Positions 23,784-30,387 of a DNA stretch of 30,387 bases are shown here, piece after piece; position 1 is the first letter of the stretch; each line of letters opens with the position of its first letter. Made by a program: the position numbers and the translations under genes. A model generated the notes under the pieces. The model made no database searches and was not told the origin of the DNA. It saw only the letters and a program-made list of their open reading frames with translations. The stretch is from positions 463 to 30,849 of the forward strand of contig DKGO01000118.1 in assembly GCA_002453315.1 (NCBI GenBank), written 5' to 3'. Source of the DNA: Caryophanales bacterium UBA6768. GTDB taxonomy: Bacteria; Bacillota; Bacilli; Bacillales_D; Amphibacillaceae.

Positions 23784-23799
23784 TGGAAAATGAATCCTC

Positions 23800-26235
23800 T
23801 TATTTTAAATGTCTATTAGTTTTCAACCATGATTCTAATTTCCTTACAGGTAACGGTTTGCAATAATAAAATCCTTGTCCTTCAAAACAATTTTCTTTTA
23901 TTAAAAATTGGATATGATCTTCCTCTTCAATTCCTTCAGCAATGACCTCAATATCTAAGTTTTTTGCTAAAATAATGATTGTTTTAATAATTGTTTTATT
24001 ACTTTCATTCAAATTTGCTAAAAATGACCTGTCTATTTTTAAACAATCAACATTAAGTTTACTTAAATAATTTAATGAGCTGTAGCCTGTCCCAAAATCA
24101 TCGATACTTACTTTAACGCCAATATCTTTTAATTTGTTGATATTCATCATAGCATAATTTGGTTCCATTGAGACACTCTCTGTAATTTCTAGTTCTAAAT
24201 ATTTGGGTTCCAAATTTTCCTCCCTTAGAGCCCTACGAACAATCATATGTAAATCACCTTGGATAAATTGCCTGAACGAAATATTAACAGCCATAGTCAA
24301 ATCAGTATATCCGGCATTATGCCATTTTTTAAGTTGTTGACATGCTGTATGGATGATCCATTCTCCAATTGGAACAATTAACCCTGTTTCCTCTGAGATT
24401 TTAATAAACTCATTTGGTGGTACAATTCCAAGGTCTTGGTGATTCCAACGTAATAATGCCTCAAAACCAGTTAACTTATTTTCTTTTAATTGCATTTTTG
24501 GCTGGTAATATAATTCTAATTCATTATGAATTAATGCTTTTCTTAAATCCGCTTCAATTTTCACTTTCTTTAAGTTAAATTCGTGTAATTCCTTTGTGAA
24601 ATATTGATAATTATTTTTTCCCAACCTTTTTGCTAAAGATAAAGCTGTATAGGCTGCCTTCATTAAATCATCCTCTATTTCACCATCATCCGGATACACA
24701 CCTATACCAATACTTAGCGTAATTGAAAAGCCAACCCGATAATGCTCCAATGCCTTCCTAATGTTTCTAATAATCCTTTCCGCTATGTTTCCAGCTTCAA
24801 TTCTGTTGACACCTTTTAACACAATGGCAAATTCATCACTACCCTGACGAGAAATGATATCTTCAAACTTTATATTTGATTGTAGGTACTTTGCAATGTC
24901 CCTTAACATTTCGTCTCCTGTTGAATGACCAAAAATATCATTTACATTTTTAAATCGGTCTAAATCAATTAATAATATGCTAAAAATTGATTTAGTTAAT
25001 TTTACTTGGTCAATATAATCGGATAATAATTCGTCAAAATAGGTTCTGTTCATGAGATTTGTTAATGAATCATAGTGTGCCAAATGTTGTATTTTATTTT
25101 CATATAATTTCCTTTGTGTAATATCGATGACCGAACCGATTACTTCAGTTACTTTATCTCCATCAATTATCGGTGATAGAGTAATATAAAAGAAGTATTT
25201 TCTCTCGGTTGTATAGAAAGGTATTTCGAAGTTGGTATCTTTATTTTCAAATGCTTTTGTAAAATGATAGTGTAATATTTCCGCTGTCTCGGCAGAAAAT
25301 AGATCATATACCGTTTTATTTTTCGTTATAGATGAATCATATCCCAATTCCTTTATCAAGACACCCTCACTCAAAGTAAAGATAATATCATGATTGTTTA
25401 ATTTAGATAATCTAAATACTCCGTTTTGTACATTTTGAACGACTGTATTAAAGTTGTTTTCCATGGTCAGTGCTAATTTTTCTTCCGCTTCTATCCGGCT
25501 TGTTATGTCAGTTCTGATTGAGATATATTGACTAATAATACCTTCTTCATTAAAAAAGGGGACAATAAATGTTTTAACCCAGTAATAACTACCATCTTTT
25601 GCCTTGTTTCTTATTTCCCCTTCCCATGTCTCGCCACTTTTAATCGTATCCCATAAATTTTTTATAAACGATTTTTCATGGTAATTTGAGTTTACCAGCC
25701 TATGTGACTTTCCAATTATCTCTTCCTTACTAAACTGAGATATTTCGCAAAATTTATCGTTAACATAATTAATCACGCCATTCTCATCAGTAATCGCTAT
25801 AATGGAAGATTGATCTAAGGCATTTTTTATATCAATTAACTGTTTTAAAGCATCCTTAGTCGATCCTTTCAGACGTTTAAATTCAGAAATATCGTGAGCA
25901 AAAAGTAAATATCTAGGCTTGTTATCTAAATGACCTTGCACAGGTGTTACAAGTACCTTTAATGACTTATTATTTTTACTTTTTTCAGAAAGTTGTAAAT
26001 TAAAGTAATTACTTTGCTGAGACCTAATGGCATTTTCTAATTTTTGCATACTTTCTGGTGCTAGACCGATTTTTTTATAGGATAAACCTAGTATTTCATC
26101 CTTATCTGATTCAATCAATGTTAAAAATGGTTCATTGACAGATAAAATTGTTCCATTGGAATCAATCATTAAAATATAGTAATTGTCTGCCAATGTTTCT
26201 ATTAAATTTTGTAATTCCAGTTTCATCACATTCAT
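23800..26235 (-). CDS. PAS-PAS-PAS-GGDEF(degenerate)-EAL c-di-GMP protein
   Basis: 811 residues, cytoplasmic, no membrane helix. Three PAS-like domains (~10-120, ~135-255, ~265-375), with ITDENGVINYVNDKFCEISQFSKEEIIGK-type and WEGEIRNKAKDGSYYWV-type blocks in the second. GGDEF domain ~385-548 with DSLTNLMNR, LDRFKNVND and the signature GSDEF (465-469), where the second glycine is serine; no RxxD inhibitory site is visible. EAL domain ~560-800 is intact: EALLRW, NISFRQF, ELEITESV, DDFGTGYSSLNYL, LKIDRSF, AEGIE, GQGFYYCKPLP. It probably hydrolyses c-di-GMP, with the GSDEF domain as a GTP sensor or weak cyclase; that is inference from family rules. ATG has GGAG 8 nt upstream. It lies between tadA and the SRP RNA. 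Confidence 0.92.
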   Translation of the reverse strand: MNVMKLELQNLIETLADNYYILMIDSNGTILSVNEPFLTLIESDKDEILGLSYKKIGLAPESMQKLENAIRSQQSNYFNLQLSEKSKNNKSLKVLVTPVQGHLDNKPRYLLFAHDISEFKRLKGSTKDALKQLIDIKNALDQSSIIAITDENGVINYVNDKFCEISQFSKEEIIGKSHRLVNSNYHEKSFIKNLWDTIKSGETWEGEIRNKAKDGSYYWVKTFIVPFFNEEGIISQYISIRTDITSRIEAEEKLALTMENNFNTVVQNVQNGVFRLSKLNNHDIIFTLSEGVLIKELGYDSSITKNKTVYDLFSAETAEILHYHFTKAFENKDTNFEIPFYTTERKYFFYITLSPIIDGDKVTEVIGSVIDITQRKLYENKIQHLAHYDSLTNLMNRTYFDELLSDYIDQVKLTKSIFSILLIDLDRFKNVNDIFGHSTGDEMLRDIAKYLQSNIKFEDIISRQGSDEFAIVLKGVNRIEAGNIAERIIRNIRKALEHYRVGFSITLSIGIGVYPDDGEIEDDLMKAAYTALSLAKRLGKNNYQYFTKELHEFNLKKVKIEADLRKALIHNELELYYQPKMQLKENKLTGFEALLRWNHQDLGIVPPNEFIKISEETGLIVPIGEWIIHTACQQLKKWHNAGYTDLTMAVNISFRQFIQGDLHMIVRRALREENLEPKYLELEITESVSMEPNYAMMNINKLKDIGVKVSIDDFGTGYSSLNYLSKLNVDCLKIDRSFLANLNESNKTIIKTIIILAKNLDIEVIAEGIEEEDHIQFLIKENCFEGQGFYYCKPLPVRKLESWLKTNRHLK

Positions 26236-26318
26236 ACACTTGACTCCATTTTCTATTTTTTTGTTTGATTCATATAGACTGCAATAATTGTTATTTTTCG
26301 GGCAAGTTTAATATCATT

Positions 26319-26789
26319 TTAGTATGACTGTTTTTTCTTTACTCTAATGGTGTGAAAAAAATTACTAATAATTCTTTGACATTCATCTGCAAGTATTCCA
26401 CTTGTGACATTTACTTGATGATTAAACTTAGACTCCTCTAATAAGTTCAATATCGTTCCTGCACAGCCTGCTTTTTGGTCACTTGCACCAAATACGACCC
26501 GTTTAATTCTTGATTGAACGATAGCCCCTGCGCACATAGGACATGGTTCTAAAGTGACGTATAATGTACAATCCTCTAAACGCCAGCTGTTTAATTGCTT
26601 ATTTGCCTTTGTAATCGCTATCATTTCTGCATGTGAAACCGCTAATTTTGTTGATTCTCGCTCATTATAACCCGATGCTATGATTCCATTTTGATTAACA
26701 ATGATGGCGCCAATAGGAACCTCATTTATTTCTTCAGCCTTTTTTGCTTCCTTCAATGCCAGATGCATATATTGTTCATCCTTATCCAT
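26319..26789 (-). CDS. tadA: tRNA(adenosine(34)) deaminase
   Basis: 156 residues. Converts A34 to inosine in the anticodon of tRNA-Arg(ACG). Zinc/catalytic motifs are complete: H53-A-E55 (SHAEMIA) and P82-C83-P-M-C86 (EPCPMCAGAI), followed by RIKRVVFGASDQKAGCAGTILNLL. The C-terminal helix (ADECQRIISNFF) is also typical. AAAGGAG precedes ATG. In Bacillus this gene is next to yaaH on one side and the SRP RNA on the other; here the first neighbour is kept, while a c-di-GMP gene separates it from the SRP RNA. Confidence 0.96.
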   Translation of the reverse strand: MDKDEQYMHLALKEAKKAEEINEVPIGAIIVNQNGIIASGYNERESTKLAVSHAEMIAITKANKQLNSWRLEDCTLYVTLEPCPMCAGAIVQSRIKRVVFGASDQKAGCAGTILNLLEESKFNHQVNVTSGILADECQRIISNFFHTIRVKKKQSY

Positions 26790-26887
26790 CGATCATACTC
26801 CTTTAATGATAAGTTTGCAAAATCTAGTATATATGTAAAATTCCCGTCATACATTATGATGAATCCATCTTTGAAAGGAGAATCATT

Positions 26888-28183
26888 GTGCAAATTCATG
26901 TTGTTGAAAGTGGAGAATCATTATTTTCAATTGCAAGTCTTTATCGAACCTCAGTCCGATCAATAACAGAAGCAAATGAGTTAAGCACATCTAATTTAGT
27001 CATCGGTCAATGTTTAGTCATTCCCATCATTGGGGAATATTATTTCGTCCAACCAGGTGACAGCCTTTTCTTATTAGCGGAAAAATTTAATATTTCAATG
27101 GAGGAGCTTGCTCAAATTAATCAAATTTCATTAAATATGACATTGCCAATTAACCTACGTATTTATATCCCTCCAAGACCTAAAAGTGATATCACATCTT
27201 TTGGATATGCCGAGCCAATTGGAAATACATTTTCTGTTACTCTCGAAAATTCGATTAGGGATGCCGCTCCCTTACTTACTTATATCGGTTTATTTAGCTA
27301 TCGTGTTAATAGAGATGGTACACTAACTCCCCCTTTAATAAACAATTTAAAACAAATTGCCTCAGATAATCAAACAAATCTTTCACTCGTTATGACAAAT
27401 TTAGAAGGGGCTACATTTAGTTCTGAACTTGCCCACATTATTTTAACCGTTACTGCCGTACAAAATAACCTTATCGATCAAGTGATTAATACTGCCTTGG
27501 CCGAGGGCTTCCAAGAAGTTCACGTTGATTTTGAATTTATTTTTCCTGAAGACCGTGAAGCTTACAATGCATTTTTATTAAAATTAAAAGCACGAATTAC
27601 TCAGGCAAATTTATTATTATCGACCGCCCTTGCACCAAAAACGAGCAGTACACAAATGGGACTACTATATGAGGCACATGATTATGCTTTCCATGGTGAA
27701 GTAGCTGATTTTGTCGTTATTATGACGTATGAATGGGGTTACAGTGCTGGACCACCACTTGCAGTTTCTCCTATTAATGAGGTAGAAAGGGTACTTCAAT
27801 ATGCGCTAACAGAAATCCCATCGAATAAAATTTTAATGGGACAAAATTTATATGGCTATGACTGGACACTTCCTTTCATTCAAGGAGAAAGTTTTGCCCG
27901 AGCTATAAGTCCGCAACAAGCAATCGACATTGCTAGAAATAATAATGTCGCGATTTTATTTGATGAACTAGCTCAAGCCCCTTTTTTTGATTACATTGAT
28001 AATGAAGGGCTTGAGCATCGCGTTTGGTTTGAAGATGGTAGATCAATTCAAGCGAAATTCAATCTTATTAAACGGTTAAACCTCTTAGGAATTGCCTACT
28101 GGAAGCTTGGCCTATCGTTCCCACAAAATTGGTTACTATTAATGGATAATTTTAATATCAGAAAAAACATCAACCAAACTTAA
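26888..28183 (+). CDS. LysM-LysM-GH18 spore cortex lysin (SleL/YaaH-like)
   Basis: 431 residues from GTG (AAAGGAG 7 nt upstream). Two LysM repeats: residues 1-47 (IHVVESGESLFSIASLYRTS...LVIPI) and ~50-96 (YFVQPGDSLFLLAEKFNISMEELAQIN...IYIPP). A GH18 barrel follows (~105-425) with the catalytic strand VHVDFEFIFPEDREAY, in which E is the acid, and ALAPKTSS, DFVVIMTYEWGY and IAYWKLG. These match the spore N-acetylglucosaminidase SleL/YaaH, which acts on the germinating cortex. No signal peptide is present, as is usual for proteins assembled into the spore from the mother cell. Divergent from tadA with a ~100-bp gap. Confidence 0.92.
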   Translation: MQIHVVESGESLFSIASLYRTSVRSITEANELSTSNLVIGQCLVIPIIGEYYFVQPGDSLFLLAEKFNISMEELAQINQISLNMTLPINLRIYIPPRPKSDITSFGYAEPIGNTFSVTLENSIRDAAPLLTYIGLFSYRVNRDGTLTPPLINNLKQIASDNQTNLSLVMTNLEGATFSSELAHIILTVTAVQNNLIDQVINTALAEGFQEVHVDFEFIFPEDREAYNAFLLKLKARITQANLLLSTALAPKTSSTQMGLLYEAHDYAFHGEVADFVVIMTYEWGYSAGPPLAVSPINEVERVLQYALTEIPSNKILMGQNLYGYDWTLPFIQGESFARAISPQQAIDIARNNNVAILFDELAQAPFFDYIDNEGLEHRVWFEDGRSIQAKFNLIKRLNLLGIAYWKLGLSFPQNWLLLMDNFNIRKNINQT

Positions 28184-28187
28184 ATCG

Positions 28188-28499
28188 TTAAAAAAATGAA
28201 TCCTCTTCCTTACGAATAATCATACCAAAAGGCGAAACTAATAAATAACTACATAAAATAACAAATATAAACATCATCTTCCAATAAAATACCATTTCCA
28301 TAATTGGGAAAAGCACAAAGTTAATGATGACGACAATGAGCAGAAAAATCGGTTCCCTCCATCTAAATTTTCTAGATGGATAGTTTCTTTTTTTACAGTG
28401 AGGACATCGGAGTAAAAATAATGTTTTCATTGTTTCCTTGTAAGACCACTTTTGATGGCAATGTTGACATGTAGGTAATGAAAGGTACTCCTTTTTCAT
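28188..28499 (-). CDS. Small CXXC-x17-CXXC membrane protein
   Basis: 103 residues. A zinc-ribbon-like N-terminus has C11-x2-C14 and C32-x2-C35 (17 residues between the pairs), then two hydrophobic helices (REPIFLLIVVIINFVLFPIMEM and MMFIFVILCSYLLVSPFG). Small Bacillus proteins of the 'CXXC-20-CXXC' type share this layout; function unknown. Its 3' end is 4 nt from that of the convergent SleL-like gene. It lies 26 nt downstream of proC on the same strand and may be cotranscribed. Confidence 0.7.
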   Translation of the reverse strand: MKKEYLSLPTCQHCHQKWSYKETMKTLFLLRCPHCKKRNYPSRKFRWREPIFLLIVVIINFVLFPIMEMVFYWKMMFIFVILCSYLLVSPFGMIIRKEEDSFF

Positions 28500-28525
28500 T
28501 TATTATCTTCTCTCCTTCAAATTTG

Positions 28526-29338
28526 TTATTCACTTTTACCAAGTTCTATTGAACGATTCATCGCACTTTTAACACATTCCACCACAGTGTTTTTAAAATT
28601 ATTTGCTGTTAACGAAGCTATCCCGGCTGCAGTTGTACCATTTGGACTGGTTACATTCTCCCTTAAAACTTCCGCCTGTTCATTTGATTGGGATAACATT
28701 TTTCCGGCTCCTATAACCGTTTGATTAATTAATTGTTTTGCTATCTTTTGTTCCAATCCTTCTTCAATCGCTGCCTTTTCCATTGCTTCAACCAAGTAAT
28801 AAATATAAGCCGGCCCACTTCCTGAAATTGCTGTTACAATATCCATTTGGCTTTCTTCAACAACTGACACGGTTCCAATGGCTTGAAATAATGTTTTAGT
28901 CGTCTCAATATGATCATCTGAGGCAAAATTACCTTTGGCAATTGCTGTTGCTGAATACCCGATTGTTGCTGATGTATTTGGCATTGTGCGAATAACAGGA
29001 TTTTTTCCATTTAGTTCTGATTGGATATAATGTGTTGAAATGCCAGCAATAACTGATACAACAAGTTGATTTTCCTGTAAATATTCATTTATCTCACTAA
29101 GGGCATTTTTTATATCGTAAGGTTTTGTAGCTAATATAACAACATCAGCATCCTCAATCACTTTTTGTTTATTTTTTGTAATGATGACACCATATTTGCG
29201 ATGTATTTCATTTAATCTATCTTCATTATCTTTATTACTAACATATATTCGTTCTTTTTTTGCAAATTTCTTATTAACAAGCCCTGCAATAATCGCTTCT
29301 GCCATTGAACCGGCGCCAACAAAAGCTATTTTGTTCAT
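28526..29338 (-). CDS. proC: Pyrroline-5-carboxylate reductase
   Basis: 270 residues. Reduces pyrroline-5-carboxylate to proline with NAD(P)H. The cofactor site FVGAGSMAEAIIAGL is at the N-terminus, followed by ATKPYDI, VSVIAGIS, RTMPNTSATIG and the C-terminal signature AISGSGPAYIYYLVEAM ... LRENVTSPNGTTAAGI. Full length. AAAGGATG precedes ATG. A proline T-box leader lies directly upstream. Confidence 0.96.
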   Translation of the reverse strand: MNKIAFVGAGSMAEAIIAGLVNKKFAKKERIYVSNKDNEDRLNEIHRKYGVIITKNKQKVIEDADVVILATKPYDIKNALSEINEYLQENQLVVSVIAGISTHYIQSELNGKNPVIRTMPNTSATIGYSATAIAKGNFASDDHIETTKTLFQAIGTVSVVEESQMDIVTAISGSGPAYIYYLVEAMEKAAIEEGLEQKIAKQLINQTVIGAGKMLSQSNEQAEVLRENVTSPNGTTAAGIASLTANNFKNTVVECVKSAMNRSIELGKSE

Positions 29339-29359
29339 GGAATTAACATCCTTTCTTTT

Positions 29360-29611
29360 TCATTAAAAAAACCCCATACATCCTAAATTAGGACGAATAT
29401 GAGGTTTGAATATCCGCGGTACCACCTATATTGGCATTATGTGCCCACTTCATTTTGATAACGCAATACTATTGCGGTTAGTTTTACTAACGACTCCTAG
29501 ATAGGTTCAATAATGACATATCTGATAGGATTTTTCAGCCAATGAATCCTAATCTCTTTTAGTTGTTCATTATTTACTTGTCTATTCAACATCTTTTATA
29601 TGATATGCTTA
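29360..29611 (-). ncRNA. T-box riboswitch (proline, specifier CCU) of proC
   Basis: A leader RNA that reads uncharged tRNA-Pro. The T-box sequence AGGTGGTACCGCGG (29427-29414) is exact. It precedes the terminator/antiterminator: CCTCATA pairs with TATGGGG and TCCT with AGGA, then TTTTTTT (29408-29364). Stem I spans roughly 29565-29490; in its specifier loop, GAA-CCT-A, the CCU codon (29505-29503) is proline. A transcript reads through to proC when proline tRNA is uncharged. No other proline genes are in the window. Confidence 0.92.
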
Positions 29612-29617
29612 TTAATT

Positions 29618-29646
29618 AAAATATATGTTGGGGCTACTTTTGTCAA
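29618..29646 (-). promoter_or_regulatory. Promoter of the T-box/proC transcript
   Basis: TTGACA (29646-29641), 17 nt, TATTTT (29623-29618) on the minus strand. Perfect -35, weaker -10; placed correctly for the T-box 5' end. Confidence 0.65.
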
Positions 29647-29665
29647 GCTTTATATTTTTAGGGAA

Positions 29666-29747
29666 TTTGCTGTTTCTGAATGAGAGAGACGGCTTCCCTC
29701 ATTTAATTTTGTAGAGTTTGCTGTTTCTAAACGGGAGGAACGGCTTC
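29666..29747. repeat. Two tandem 31-bp hairpin repeats
   Basis: 29666-29696 and 29717-29747 match at 26 of 31 positions with a 51-bp period. Each can fold into a 9-bp stem (GCTGTTTCT with AGAGACGGC or AGGAACGGC) with a 7-nt loop. Differences in the 3' arm keep pairing (A-T versus G-T). They are not coding and belong to no gene. They look like a small dispersed palindromic repeat. Confidence 0.6.
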
Positions 29748-29875
29748 AAATCTTATCAATCAGATTTTATTTTAGGGAAAATAAATTTCACACTCTCCGC
29801 AATCCATTGGGCAAAAGGGAAACGTGACATCGCAATTAGCACCTTTTGTAAAATTTTTCTTAAAAAAAGTCTGTA

Positions 29876-29884
29876 TGATATAAT
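29876..29884 (+). promoter_or_regulatory. Extended -10 promoter of the hemerythrin gene
   Basis: TG-A-TATAAT at 29876-29884, 30 nt before the ATG. A weak TTCTTA at about 16 nt upstream may serve as -35. Confidence 0.5.
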
Positions 29885-29914
29885 TGGTTAAAGAGAAAAG
29901 AAAGGTGATAAACA

Positions 29915-30340
29915 ATGAAATCAGGACCTGCCTTAAGACAATTAGCTTCACATCAGGCTATTCATGATGCTGCACAGGCTCAAGCAAAGGAATTCACGGA
30001 AATTACAGCTGCACTATATCATGATGGACAAGCAGAAGAGTGCTTAAAAGCTGCTAAAGAGTTACTTAAACATTGGGAAGAAAAGATAATTGCTCATGCT
30101 GACTCTGAAGATAATGGTTTATTTTCGGAGCTTTTAGAGGAAGGTAATATTGAACATAAACATATATATATGTTAATGCGGGACCATGACCTTTTTCGAC
30201 AAATAGCAGCACATATTAAATCATTAATAGAAGAACAAAATAAAGTAACCATTGAAACTATTCATGCATTTCAAACATTAGTTGTTCTTAATAATTTTCA
30301 TCACCGTGGAGAAGAGACTTACTTGTTTCCCGATGAATAA
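29915..30340 (+). CDS. Hemerythrin-like (HHE) domain protein
   Basis: 141 residues, a four-helix bundle of the HHE cation-binding type. Likely diiron ligands are H17 (ASHQAIH), H53 or H61/E65 (KHWEEKIIAHADSEDNGLF), H91 (MRDHDLF) and H129/H130 with E134 (FHHRGEETYLFP). The glutamate/histidine pattern LFSELLEE...HHRGEE is standard for bacterial HHE proteins that bind oxygen, NO or iron. AAAGGTG precedes ATG. No neighbouring gene gives a clearer role; iron or nitrosative stress is a family inference. Confidence 0.85.
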   Translation: MKSGPALRQLASHQAIHDAAQAQAKEFTEITAALYHDGQAEECLKAAKELLKHWEEKIIAHADSEDNGLFSELLEEGNIEHKHIYMLMRDHDLFRQIAAHIKSLIEEQNKVTIETIHAFQTLVVLNNFHHRGEETYLFPDE

Positions 30341-30351
30341 TTAAGGAACAC

Positions 30352-30387
30352 AGCCTAAGATCGCCACGTCCTGTGGCAACGTCTACG
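30352..30387. repeat. Palindromic repeat cut by the window end
   Basis: GCCAC-GTCCT-GTGGC (30363-30377) is a perfect 5-bp stem with 5-nt loop, after AGCCTAAGATC and before AACGTCTACG. I recall similar 'GCCAC..CCTGTGGCAACG' units in tandem in some bacillar genomes, but the window ends before a second copy. It could equally be the start of a terminator for the hemerythrin gene. Confidence 0.35.

Noticed and set aside
29759..29880. Minus-strand frame reading ...IAMSRFPFAQWIAESVKFIFPKIKSD
   Set aside because: Short, no binding site, and it covers the hemerythrin promoter; could be a gene remnant but I cannot support it.

Overview
The window is AT-rich, with mostly AGGAGG-type ribosome binding sites, several TTG starts, a long Bacillus-type SRP RNA with an Alu domain, a T-box riboswitch and a spore-lysin-type LysM/GH18 gene. 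These point to the chromosome of a spore-forming member of the Bacillaceae or a close relative. I see no phage, insertion sequence, CRISPR array, tRNA or rRNA. Most genes are ordinary chromosomal ones; the accessory traces are a toxin-antitoxin pair, a truncated PemK-like toxin, a decayed reading frame and small hairpin repeats.

Left part (1-11500): the 3' part of a MerR/TipAS regulator; a DUF2892 membrane protein; a putative helix-turn-helix protein followed by a membrane protein with a very acidic, His/Asp-rich tail; a DUF4256 protein; a truncated PemK-like toxin; two tiny two-helix membrane proteins; two SDR oxidoreductases divergent from a TetR regulator; malate:quinone oxidoreductase (mqo); a RelE/ParE-type toxin with its antitoxin; a frame-broken remnant; a two-helix membrane protein; and a GrpB-family nucleotidyltransferase-like protein.

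Centre (10970-14910): a heme-sensing two-component system, hssR-hssS. Each of two minus-strand promoters, that of hssR and that of a four-helix membrane protein just downstream of hssS, carries a direct repeat GTTCAT..., 11 nt apart. This is the architecture known for the HssR operator of the staphylococcal hrtAB heme exporter. No hrtAB is present here. The four-helix protein has a His-x-His motif and resembles a fragment of heme-copper oxidase subunit I, so it is a candidate heme-responsive effector. This is the most interesting point in the window.

Right-centre (13888-23280): a D,D-carboxypeptidase; a membrane-anchored GH31 enzyme that resembles sulfoquinovosidases; a DUF2975 / YozG-like pair; a leucine-rich-repeat surface protein with an LPKTA sortase signal, preceded by a possible sortase C-terminal fragment; a universal stress protein; the FetAB-type ABC pair; and a membrane-anchored glycerophosphodiester phosphodiesterase.

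Right end (23420-30387): SRP RNA with clear promoter and terminator; a triple-PAS, GSDEF, EAL c-di-GMP protein; tadA; a SleL/YaaH-like LysM-GH18 enzyme; a CXXC membrane protein; proC under a proline-specific T-box (specifier CCU); two tandem hairpin repeats; a hemerythrin-like protein; and a short palindromic repeat cut by the window edge. The sleL-tadA-SRP RNA order recalls the usual Bacillus arrangement, but a c-di-GMP gene lies between tadA and the SRP RNA, and dnaX does not follow.
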